DNA of 12,263 nt from positions 1 through 12,263 of the forward strand of contig CANQYH010000074.1 in the NCBI GenBank assembly GCA_947628025.1, in the 5' to 3' direction. The stretch is from an uncultured Lachnospiraceae bacterium (GTDB lineage: Bacteria > Bacillota > Clostridia > Lachnospirales > Lachnospiraceae). A program made the translations under genes and the position numbers. Of the stretch, positions 1 through 5,980 are shown one piece after another. The stretch's first letter is position 1. Each line of letters begins with the position of its first letter. The notes beneath the pieces are model-generated. The model searched no databases. It was not told where the DNA came from and saw nothing but the letters and a program-made list of their open reading frames with translations.

Positions 1-1
1 C

Positions 2-403
2 TTTGCCGCGGCGCTTCTCCTGTCCAAGCCCATGGGCGCTTATCAGCTGGGAGAAGTCTACGCCGTCAACATGGGCGTGCCCGTCCGCCGTTTTCGGGCG
101 GAACTGATCCTGCTGTCCAGCCTGCTCTCCGCCTGCGTGACCGCGTTTGCCGGCCCGGTTTCTTTCGTGGGCATCGCGGTGCCCCACCTGGTCAAAAATC
201 TGTTCCGCACTGCGCGGCCCCTGATCGTGCTGCCCGCCTGTTTCCTGGGCGGCACGGCCTTCTGCCTCTTTTGCGACCTGCTCGCCCGGACCATGTTCGC
301 GCCAACGGAACTGAGCATCAGCTCCGTTACCGCTATCTTCGGCGCTCCTATCGTGATCTGGATGATGGTATCGCGGCAAGCCAAAAACGGTGAAAGGGCG
401 TAA
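2..403 (+). CDS. FecCD/BtuC-family ABC transporter permease, C-terminal part
   Basis: The reading frame is open from the left edge, so only the last 133 residues are present. It ends at TAA 401-403. The fragment is hydrophobic and carries the family hallmark GPVSFVGIAVPHLVK (about residues 56-70 of the fragment), the conserved stretch of FecCD/BtuC permeases near the ATPase-coupling region, followed by further membrane segments and a short polar tail. Proteins of this family form the membrane channel of importers for iron-siderophore, heme or cobalamin. The ATPase gene follows after 62 bp on the same strand, as expected for one operon; a substrate-binding lipoprotein is probably to the left, outside the window. 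The substrate cannot be told from this fragment. Confidence 0.93.
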   Translation, partial: FAAALLLSKPMGAYQLGEVYAVNMGVPVRRFRAELILLSSLLSACVTAFAGPVSFVGIAVPHLVKNLFRTARPLIVLPACFLGGTAFCLFCDLLARTMFAPTELSISSVTAIFGAPIVIWMMVSRQAKNGERA

Positions 404-465
404 AGCCATGCCGCGGCAAGCACATTCACCCGGCACATCTCAATTTTCTATCAGGAGTAACGTCT

Positions 466-1728
466 ATGATGCAGAATGACCATAAGTTTAAAGAGAAAAT
501 TACCGGCAATGCCATAGCCGCCGCCACACCCGCCGAAGCCTCATTTCAGGCTTCCGGGACCCCTCCCACGCCATCCGCGTCAAAATCCAGTCCCGTTCCT
601 GCGGCGCCCCTCCCGTCCGCTCCCACACCTGCCCTGCGCGCCGACTCCCTTTCCGTCGGCTACCGCGGCCGCGCCGTCGTCCGGGATGTGGAGATCCTGG
701 TCCGTCCCGGCGAGATCCTGACCCTGATCGGCCCCAACGGCGTCGGCAAATCCACGGTACTCAAAAGCATTGCGCGCCAGCTGAGCCCGATCTCCGGCGT
801 CGTCTATCTGAACGGTGCGCCCTTAAACGAGCTGCCCGGCAAAACCGTCGCCCGGACCATGTCCATTCTTCTGACCTCCCGTGTGGAACCGGAGCTGATG
901 ACCTGTCGCGACGTGGTCAGCGCGGGCCGTTACCCCTACACGGGACATCTGGGCATTTTAACCGCCGAGGACCGGGCCCAGGTAGACGCCGCCATGGATC
1001 TGGTGCATATCCGGGAGCTGGAAGAGACCGACTTCAGCCAGATCAGCGACGGCCAGCGCCAGCGCGTCATGTTGGCCCGCGCCATCTGCCAGCAGCCGCA
1101 GGTACTGGCGCTGGACGAGCCTACCTCCTATCTGGACATTCGCTACAAGCTGGAGCTGCTGGACATTTTAAAGGAGCTGGCGCGAAAGCGGAATGTAACG
1201 GTGATCATGACTCTGCATGAAACAGACCTGGCCCAGAAAATATCGGACCAGGTCCTGTGCGTCAACCACGGCCGCGTCGAGCGCTGCGGTCCCCCCGAGG
1301 AGATCTTCGCGGACGACTACATTGCCCGGCTCTATGAATTGGATCCTCAAAATTACAACACGGCGTTCGGGTGCCTGGAACTGACTCCCGCATCCGGCGC
1401 TCCCCAGGTCTTCGTCGTCGGGGGCGGCGGCAGCGGCATCCCCGTTTACCGGGCCCTCCAGCGGCAGCAGGTTCCTTTTGCCGCCGGTATCCTGCACCAG
1501 AACGACCTGGATTTTCCCGTGGCCCGGATGCTGGCCGCCCGTCTCGTCAGCGAGACCGCGTACGCTCCCATCCGCGAGGAAACGTTCGACGCCGCATGGG
1601 AGCTGATCTTATCCTGCGGGCAGCTCATCTGCTGTACCGACACGTTCGGCCCCATCAATGAGAAAAACCGCCTGCTGTTGGAACGGACCCGCCAGAAAGG
1701 CATTCCCGTCAGAATGAACCTCCGTTGA
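466..1728 (+). CDS. FecE-type ABC transporter ATPase with extra C-terminal domain
   Basis: This is the cytoplasmic ATPase partner of the preceding permease. The start ATG 466 follows AGGAG at 453-457 with 8-nt spacing; an in-frame ATG directly after it (469) is an alternative. The protein has 420 residues, against about 255-280 for an ordinary FecE/BtuD. Residues 1-58 are a low-complexity Pro/Ala/Ser/Thr extension. The nucleotide-binding domain spans about 59-290: Walker A GPNGVGKST 89-97, a signature reading ISDGQRQR (193-200) instead of LSGGQ, Walker B VLALDEPTS 213-221, and switch His251. The usual Q-loop glutamine region reads SILLTSR (133-139), with no Gln. Residues about 314-420 form an added domain opening with FVVGGGGSGIPVYRALQ, a Rossmann-like Gly-rich loop, and containing a Cys pair (CC 389-390). 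I have the impression of similar ATPases in Clostridia but know no function for the added domain. Regulation or substrate sensing is only a guess. Confidence 0.92.
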   Translation: MMQNDHKFKEKITGNAIAAATPAEASFQASGTPPTPSASKSSPVPAAPLPSAPTPALRADSLSVGYRGRAVVRDVEILVRPGEILTLIGPNGVGKSTVLKSIARQLSPISGVVYLNGAPLNELPGKTVARTMSILLTSRVEPELMTCRDVVSAGRYPYTGHLGILTAEDRAQVDAAMDLVHIRELEETDFSQISDGQRQRVMLARAICQQPQVLALDEPTSYLDIRYKLELLDILKELARKRNVTVIMTLHETDLAQKISDQVLCVNHGRVERCGPPEEIFADDYIARLYELDPQNYNTAFGCLELTPASGAPQVFVVGGGGSGIPVYRALQRQQVPFAAGILHQNDLDFPVARMLAARLVSETAYAPIREETFDAAWELILSCGQLICCTDTFGPINEKNRLLLERTRQKGIPVRMNLR

Positions 1729-2122
1729 GAGAGATACTCCCTCTGTGCTTTTCCGCCTCGATCTGCACCGTCACCTTGCCGGAGGCCTCCACGCTGAACG
1801 TTTCCGTCCCTATATCATCCCGCTCGAAGATCACGGTTCCGCCGCGGTCCGTGATCTTGACGGAGAGGGAACCGGATTTGGTTTCCACCGTGATCTCCAA
1901 ATGTTCTCCCAGCACCTGTATCTGTTTTTTCATAGTACCGTTCAGATACATATACTTTCCGGACCAGCTGTTCTGCCCCTCGTTTTCCGAATACCAGATC
2001 CTTGTGCAGCTATTCACGCTGCCGCCGAAGCCGCCCGATACCGCTGCCGCCGTGATCGCCAGAAACAGGATCAGGATCAGTGCGACCCGCCATTTTCCCC
2101 CTTTGTTCCGTTTCTTTTCCAT
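1709..2122 (-). CDS. small membrane-anchored protein of unknown function
   Basis: 137 residues. The frame is open upstream to 2269, but the start chosen is ATG 2122-2120 because GGAGG (CCTCC at 2133-2137) lies 10 nt before it; the ATG at 2131 sits almost on top of that site. The protein has a basic N-terminus (MEKKRNKGGKWR), one hydrophobic segment at about 12-30, then an extracytoplasmic region of about 105 residues rich in alternating hydrophobic and polar residues, suggesting a beta-sandwich. Motifs such as KSGSLSVKITD and TETFSVEASGKVTVQIEAE fit beta strands. The hydrophobic segment could be an uncleaved anchor or a signal peptide; Cys39 follows it but VNSC is not a good lipobox. It lies 130 bp behind the ClpX-like ATPase gene on the same strand and may be cotranscribed. 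Its 3' end overlaps the convergent transporter ATPase gene by 20 bp. I do not recognise a named family. Confidence 0.7.
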   Translation of the reverse strand: MEKKRNKGGKWRVALILILFLAITAAAVSGGFGGSVNSCTRIWYSENEGQNSWSGKYMYLNGTMKKQIQVLGEHLEITVETKSGSLSVKITDRGGTVIFERDDIGTETFSVEASGKVTVQIEAEKHRGSISLNGGSF

Positions 2123-2182
2123 CTCGTTCATTCCTCCGTCTTTCCCTGATAAACCGCAGAATCGCCCAAATGCGTTTGCGAA

Positions 2183-2242
2183 CCCCCGCGAACCAAACAT
2201 CTCCTGGGGAAATTTTGTATATTCATGATCCAAACGCGGGGG
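2183..2242. repeat. 8-bp GC-rich inverted repeat between AAA+ gene and small membrane gene
   Basis: CCCCCGCG at 2183-2190 and its exact complement CGCGGGGG at 2235-2242 are separated by 44 nt in the 130-bp gap between the AAA+ stop and the next start. In RNA it could form a long-loop hairpin. There is no T-run, so it is not a standard terminator. The function is unknown and chance is possible in GC-rich DNA. Confidence 0.35.
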
Positions 2243-2252
2243 AGCAGCCGCA

Positions 2253-3602
2253 TTATGCAGCCGCCCCATGCGAAACGCCGGCCGGATCCGCCGAGATCCG
2301 GACCGTATAGAGCTCCGCCGCCGGATCGCTGAACATCAGATCGTCCATCGCGTTCATGACCTGCGACCGCATCCAGCGGACCCCCAGCCCCGTCGCCGCG
2401 GCCTGCTGCGAGAGGCGGTCCGCCGAATCGTCGTCGATCACGACCCTGTATTTTCCGCCGGCCTGCAGATCGTCCAGGACCGGCCCGGTCAGGATCGCCC
2501 GGTAATCGGAAACCGACAGCGGCCGCAGCGAGACGATACGGTTGATGCGCCCGGCGACCTCCCGCCGCATACCGGCCATGATCAGGTCGTCGTAGGAGAT
2601 ATCCGTATTGCTGTAATCATGCTCGATCCGGGCGGACGCGCCGAAACCGATGCCGCCGGTTTGGTCATTCTTATTCCGCAGCAGGTTTTCAAACGCTCCT
2701 AAAAGCACCACGGACACCCGCGAGCAGTCGACGCTGATCGCCGGTTTTCCGTCTTCCTTGCCAAATGTGATCTCGTCACCGTCCATCATTTTCAGCAGAC
2801 TGTTCTGGAGCAGGGTGGAATAATTCGTGCCGCCGTTGCCCATGACCGTTTCGCAGCAGGCCTTGTCCGCCTCGTCCAGCACGACGATCAGGCCCTGTTT
2901 CCGTATCTCTGTTTCCGAAACGCCGTCGAATGCGTCCCGCAGATGCACGCTGCCTTTCCATCCGTCCGCGCTCATGCGGCTGGCGTCCAGGAACCGGATC
3001 AGCTTCGGGTACCTCTTCGAAAGGCACCGCCATATCTCAGACTTTCCGCAACCCGACGGTCCGCAGAAAACAGCGGTGGAACGGCGTCCTTCCATATGAT
3101 TATACAGGATCATCGCAGCCGCCCGTTTGGCCGCCTCCTGACCGTGGATCCTCTGGCACAGATACTCGTAGACCGCGCGGGGCGAATGGTCTTCCGATTC
3201 CTCTTCCTCTTCTTCCGGCCAATCGCAGGCATTGCTAAGTTCCCGCAGCAATGCGTCCCGATCTTCTTTCTCCGACTCTGACGAATAATCGGAACCGGCC
3301 GAACATTCAGCCAGCAGATCGGCGATCCCATCGCAGCATCTCCGATTGAGCTTCGTCATCTGGAGCGCGTTCAGCAGAACGTCCCCGGCCGCACACTGCC
3401 TCTTCCGCTTCCAGATCCCATAAAACTGCTCGTAATCTTCCATGAGCTCGTTGTATTCTTCATCCGGAAACTCGTCGTATTCGCCAGCTTTCACGCCGAC
3501 AACGAAATGATTCGCCGGATTGTCCACCTGCAGTGAAGCGGACCCATCGCATACCAACCGCAGATATCTCCGCCAAAAGTAACGGGCAGTTTCTTTTCTC
3601 AT
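2253..3602 (-). CDS. ClpX-related AAA+ ATPase (unfoldase-like) with atypical N-terminus
   Basis: 449 residues from ATG 3602-3600, preceded by AAAGGA with 7-nt spacing. A GTG-started extension to 3788 is in frame but lacks a good ribosome binding site. Residues 1-140 are unlike the ClpX zinc domain: there is no CxxC pair, and an acidic run (EEEEEE at about 130-135) ends the region. From about 150 the order follows ClpX: IHGQEAAKRAAAMILYNH; Walker A GPSGCGKS 181-188; pore-loop position GWKG 214-217 (GYVG in ClpX); Walker B IVVLDEADK 239-247; sensor-1 region VVLLGAFENL 298-307; GIGFGAS 317-323, matching the ClpX IGF loop that docks on ClpP; AGR with likely arginine finger Arg352; sensor 2 GVRWMRS 407-413. 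The ClpX RKH loop is not seen. This suggests an ATP-driven protein unfoldase or remodelling factor with its own substrate choice. It is not the housekeeping ClpX. Partners are unknown. Confidence 0.88.
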   Translation of the reverse strand: MRKETARYFWRRYLRLVCDGSASLQVDNPANHFVVGVKAGEYDEFPDEEYNELMEDYEQFYGIWKRKRQCAAGDVLLNALQMTKLNRRCCDGIADLLAECSAGSDYSSESEKEDRDALLRELSNACDWPEEEEEESEDHSPRAVYEYLCQRIHGQEAAKRAAAMILYNHMEGRRSTAVFCGPSGCGKSEIWRCLSKRYPKLIRFLDASRMSADGWKGSVHLRDAFDGVSETEIRKQGLIVVLDEADKACCETVMGNGGTNYSTLLQNSLLKMMDGDEITFGKEDGKPAISVDCSRVSVVLLGAFENLLRNKNDQTGGIGFGASARIEHDYSNTDISYDDLIMAGMRREVAGRINRIVSLRPLSVSDYRAILTGPVLDDLQAGGKYRVVIDDDSADRLSQQAAATGLGVRWMRSQVMNAMDDLMFSDPAAELYTVRISADPAGVSHGAAA

Positions 3603-4040
3603 ATACCGATCCTTTCCGGGGAATATCCCCCAAAACCGTTTTCTTTTCCAACTGGCAGCCTGTCCGGTCCGTCGTTCACCTCCCATCCGACCCGGTAGAC
3701 TGTAAAAACACGCGCCTGAAACCATCTGCGCGCCAAAAATACGCGCACAACAAAAAAGCGCATGTTCATCCAAAAACGTTCCATTCACTTTGCCCGACGG
3801 GCAGGACCGTCAAAACCGCGCCGCAGCACGCATCTGCCGCCGTCACGCCAACTCTAAGATCATAAGGGAACTGCGGAAAGAAATAAACGGGAAACCAAAA
3901 TACAGCTCATACCGCCTGCCATTTTTGATATCATCTAATACCTCCGCAAGAAACGCCGCACACGAACCGGTTCTGATCCGCCATCTGAAACGGACCGGCC
4001 CCGCGGCCTGGACAATTCATACTTATAAACAAATGCAGAA
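3603..4040 (-). other. long leader / upstream region of the AAA+ gene
   Basis: About 440 nt lie between the likely transcription start near 4041 and the AAA+ ATG at 3602, with no convincing full gene. Two small minus-strand frames stand out. One of 24 codons (3934-3860) begins with ATG after GGAGG with 6-nt spacing, the best ribosome binding site in the region, and could be a leader peptide. One of 61 codons (3784-3599) ends in an ATGA overlap with the AAA+ start, which would permit translational coupling, but has no clear ribosome binding site. A small palindrome TGCCC-GAC-GGGCA lies at 3791-3803. None of these is proven to be expressed; the region may simply be a regulated 5' leader or a decayed gene. 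Confidence 0.35.
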
Positions 4041-4047
4041 CTTTTAT

Positions 4048-4076
4048 AAAATACCACATATTTACTTCTCTGTCAA
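4048..4076 (-). promoter_or_regulatory. sigma-A-type promoter for the AAA+ unit
   Basis: Read on the minus strand, a perfect -35 TTGACA (complement at 4071-4076) is followed by a 17-nt spacer and a -10 TATTTT (complement at 4048-4053). It lies in an AT-rich island and points toward the AAA+ gene about 440 nt downstream. No other minus-strand gene lies between, apart from very small frames. Confidence 0.6.
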
Positions 4077-4335
4077 TCAAAAAATTAAAAAAATCGATGA
4101 AAAATCGATCAAAATTCGACCAGCCTATTCCGCATTTCACTGCCAAACCAGAGACGCGTTTGAAAATTCCTGCATTGTCCCGGAATATCGGCACAAAGGA
4201 ATTGCAAGATAAAATTAACCTGATCCGCTTATCAGGAATGCGGCGTGGACTTTCTCACAGTCGGATGTGCAGACTGCAATATCAAAATATCTGCCTGCTT
4301 TTCATATACCGAATTCGATAAAAACCGGGAACGGC
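4077..4335. other. AT-richer intergenic stretch without a supported gene
   Basis: This region separates the TmrB-like gene's 3' end from the AAA+ promoter. It is visibly lower in GC than the flanking genes, with A-runs and the near repeat AAATCGATGAAAAATCGAT around 4091-4110. Small frames occur on both strands but none has a good ribosome binding site or a recognisable protein. The only structure supported is the short hairpin at 4219-4236, listed separately. Confidence 0.4.
4208..4236 (-). terminator. possible weak intrinsic terminator after the TmrB-like gene
   Basis: On the minus strand, stem CCTGAT / ATCAGG (4236-4231 with 4224-4219) with a 6-nt loop is followed directly by the T-rich tail TTAATTTTAT. 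The stem is only 6 bp, and it lies about 100 nt after the stop codon at 4336, so efficiency may be low. Confidence 0.4.
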
Positions 4336-4863
4336 TCATGCCATCCCCGGCAAGATCACCTGCTTCAGCACTTCCTCCGCCAGCTCAGAAACCGGCTTCC
4401 CCAGGGACGGTATCCGGACCGCTCCCTCAAACTGCCGCTGATTTTCCAGGCAGAGCCCGATCTGCTGCATACACCAGCAGTCCTCCTCCTCGCCCCGCTC
4501 CAGGATCCGGTCATGGATGAGCTCCGGGGAAGATTCCAGCAGAATATGTACGATCCCCACGCCTTTTTCCCGCAGCGGCTCCTCGATCTTCGCGAACGAA
4601 TCCGGCCGGACCAGCGTCATCGGCACAAAGACGTCTCCGTCATAGCCGCCCACGATCTCCGCCAGAAGCTCCGCGCACATCCGAAACCACAGGGGATACC
4701 CCTCGAAAAAGTACCCGTTAAAAAGCTCTTCCGGCAGGTTATCCCGGACCGCGTTGCCCACCGCCTCCGCGTCAAAGATAAAACTGCGGGGACGCCGCCG
4801 GTGCAGTTCCTCCGCCAGCGTGCTTTTGCCTACGCCGTAGGGACCGTCGATCCACCATATCAT
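4336..4863 (-). CDS. TmrB-like P-loop ATP-binding protein
   Basis: 175 residues. ATG 4863-4861 overlaps the stop of the AraC gene by 4 nt (ATGA), so translation is probably coupled. The N-terminus MIWWIDGPYGVGKST holds Walker A (GPYGVGKST, 7-15). It is followed by a region like RRPRSFIFDAEAVGNAVRDNLPEE, by FVPMTLVRP (79-87), and by DCWCMQQIGLCLE (128-140). This order is the one I know from TmrB-type proteins (tunicamycin resistance ATP-binding protein of Bacillus subtilis and many uncharacterised relatives). Length is close to the family's usual 180-200. TmrB is reported to bind tunicamycin at the membrane; whether this relative does so is unknown. Alternatives are a small-molecule kinase of the AAA_33 or zeta-toxin-like type. 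Its pairing with an AraC sensor suggests an inducible function. Confidence 0.75.
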   Translation of the reverse strand: MIWWIDGPYGVGKSTLAEELHRRRPRSFIFDAEAVGNAVRDNLPEELFNGYFFEGYPLWFRMCAELLAEIVGGYDGDVFVPMTLVRPDSFAKIEEPLREKGVGIVHILLESSPELIHDRILERGEEEDCWCMQQIGLCLENQRQFEGAVRIPSLGKPVSELAEEVLKQVILPGMA

Positions 4864-5759
4864 TTCCCGTCCTCTTCCTCCTGCCGCTTCGGCGCGTCCT
4901 GATCCGCCGCCTCTTTTCCCCGCTTGACTCCCAGGGGCGATATCCCGTATTTTTTCTTGAACAATTTGCTGAAATGGTAGGCGTCGTCGTACCCTACCGT
5001 AGCGGCCACTTCCTTGATGCTGCCGCCCCAGCCATTCTCCAGAAGTTCTTTCGCCCTGGACAGGCGGATATCGATCAGATGACGGATCGGCGCTTCCCCG
5101 GTCTCGCTCTTAAAGATCTTCGAAATATAATAGGGGCTCAGGTACATATTTTCCGCGATCTGATCGAGGGAGATCTTTTCACTGTAATGCTCCTCAAAAT
5201 AATTCATGATCTGCTCGACCACGTACTTGCGGTTAGCCGATTCAAACGCGAAGCCCTGCCGCATCTCCTCCGATTCATACTGCTCCCGGATGATCAGCAG
5301 CAGGATCTGGATCAGGTAGGATTTCATCATATAATACCGCCCGCGCCGGTAGACCGCATTCTCCGCCTCCATCGCCGCGCAGGTCCGTTCCAGACGCTGG
5401 CGCAGATCGCCCTCCGTGTGCAGGACATACCCCTCGGCGGGAACCGGCAGGCAGTTGGGCGGCAGATCCCGCACATGGAAATCATTGGCTCCGATACAAA
5501 ACTCCACGCCGGGGGCCGCGCCCTCCTCCGCCGGCATCGCATGATGGCGGACGCCCGGATTGATGATCAGCACGTCTCCCTCCGTCAGCTCATAGATCTT
5601 TCCCTCGATCCGGTACAGGCTATGGCCGGATATGACGAACACCAGCTTCAGATAATCATAGACATGGTATTCTTCTTTCTCTCCGGTCTTCCGTCCTTTC
5701 CACGCAAACAAGAACGTGGGATTGAACTCTTCCGGAAACATATTTTTTCTTTCGCACAT
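4860..5759 (-). CDS. AraC-family transcriptional regulator with cupin-like sensor domain
   Basis: 299 residues. ATG 5759-5757 has GGAGG (CCTCC at 5770-5774) 10 nt upstream. The N-terminal part (about 30-100) has the AraC-type cupin pattern, including LKLVFVISGHSLYRIEGK, LTEGDVLIINPGVRHHA (59-74) and the typical His pair. The C-terminal part (about 178-280) is a two-helix-turn-helix AraC DNA-binding domain: ISLDQIAENMYLSPYYISKIFKSETGEAP, then SIKEVAATVGYDDAYHFSKLFKKKYGISP. The last 20 residues are charged. Such regulators usually sense sugars, glycosides or other small ligands; the ligand here is not visible. It overlaps the TmrB-like gene by 4 nt and is divergent from the ABC-F gene, so it may control itself, the TmrB-like gene and perhaps the ABC-F gene. 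Confidence 0.93.
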   Translation of the reverse strand: MCERKNMFPEEFNPTFLFAWKGRKTGEKEEYHVYDYLKLVFVISGHSLYRIEGKIYELTEGDVLIINPGVRHHAMPAEEGAAPGVEFCIGANDFHVRDLPPNCLPVPAEGYVLHTEGDLRQRLERTCAAMEAENAVYRRGRYYMMKSYLIQILLLIIREQYESEEMRQGFAFESANRKYVVEQIMNYFEEHYSEKISLDQIAENMYLSPYYISKIFKSETGEAPIRHLIDIRLSRAKELLENGWGGSIKEVAATVGYDDAYHFSKLFKKKYGISPLGVKRGKEAADQDAPKRQEEEDGK

Positions 5760-5803
5760 CAGTCAATTACCTCCGTTTGCAGATGCCGCGGGAAACTCCA
5801 TCT

Positions 5804-5832
5804 ATTTTACATGGACAGAGGGAAAATGTAAA
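5804..5832 (-). promoter_or_regulatory. AraC-gene promoter with overlapping inverted repeat
   Basis: On the minus strand, -35 TTTACA (complement 5827-5832), a 17-nt spacer and -10 TAAAAT (complement 5804-5809) form a good sigma-A promoter about 45 nt before the AraC-family start codon. The 7-bp arms TTTACAT (5806-5812) and ATGTAAA (5826-5832) form an exact inverted repeat with a 13-nt gap that covers both elements, a plausible operator for autoregulation or another repressor. Part of this symmetry comes from the promoter hexamers themselves. Confidence 0.6.
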
Positions 5833-5912
5833 GGGAAAAATCCGCTTTTCCGCCGCGGGTCCCAGACCGAAAATTTTTACTCCGTTTTGGCCCCCAATCA
5901 AATATCAAACGA

Positions 5913-5941
5913 TTGCAACTTTCCCATTTTCATATTATACT
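5913..5941 (+). promoter_or_regulatory. sigma-A-type promoter for the ABC-F gene
   Basis: -35 TTGCAA at 5913-5918, 17-nt spacer, -10 TATACT at 5936-5941, about 40 nt before ATG 5981. It is divergent from the AraC promoter, with roughly 80 bp between the two -35 elements. Confidence 0.6.
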
Positions 5942-5980
5942 AATTCAGGAAACTTCTCAGACTGACATAAGGAGGAACCC

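Noticed and set aside
3603..3788. GTG-started N-terminal extension of the AAA+ ATPase by 62 residues
   Set aside because: No ribosome binding site before the GTG, odd Cys/Phe/Trp/Arg-rich composition, and a well-placed AAAGGA before ATG 3602.
3931..4194. 87-codon minus-strand frame
   Set aside because: It begins upstream of the TTGACA/TATTTT promoter and has no ribosome binding site or recognisable protein.
4974..5831. 285-residue plus-strand open frame opposite the AraC gene
   Set aside because: Shadow of the AraC-family gene, whose domain motifs are clear on the other strand; it would also run through the AraC promoter.
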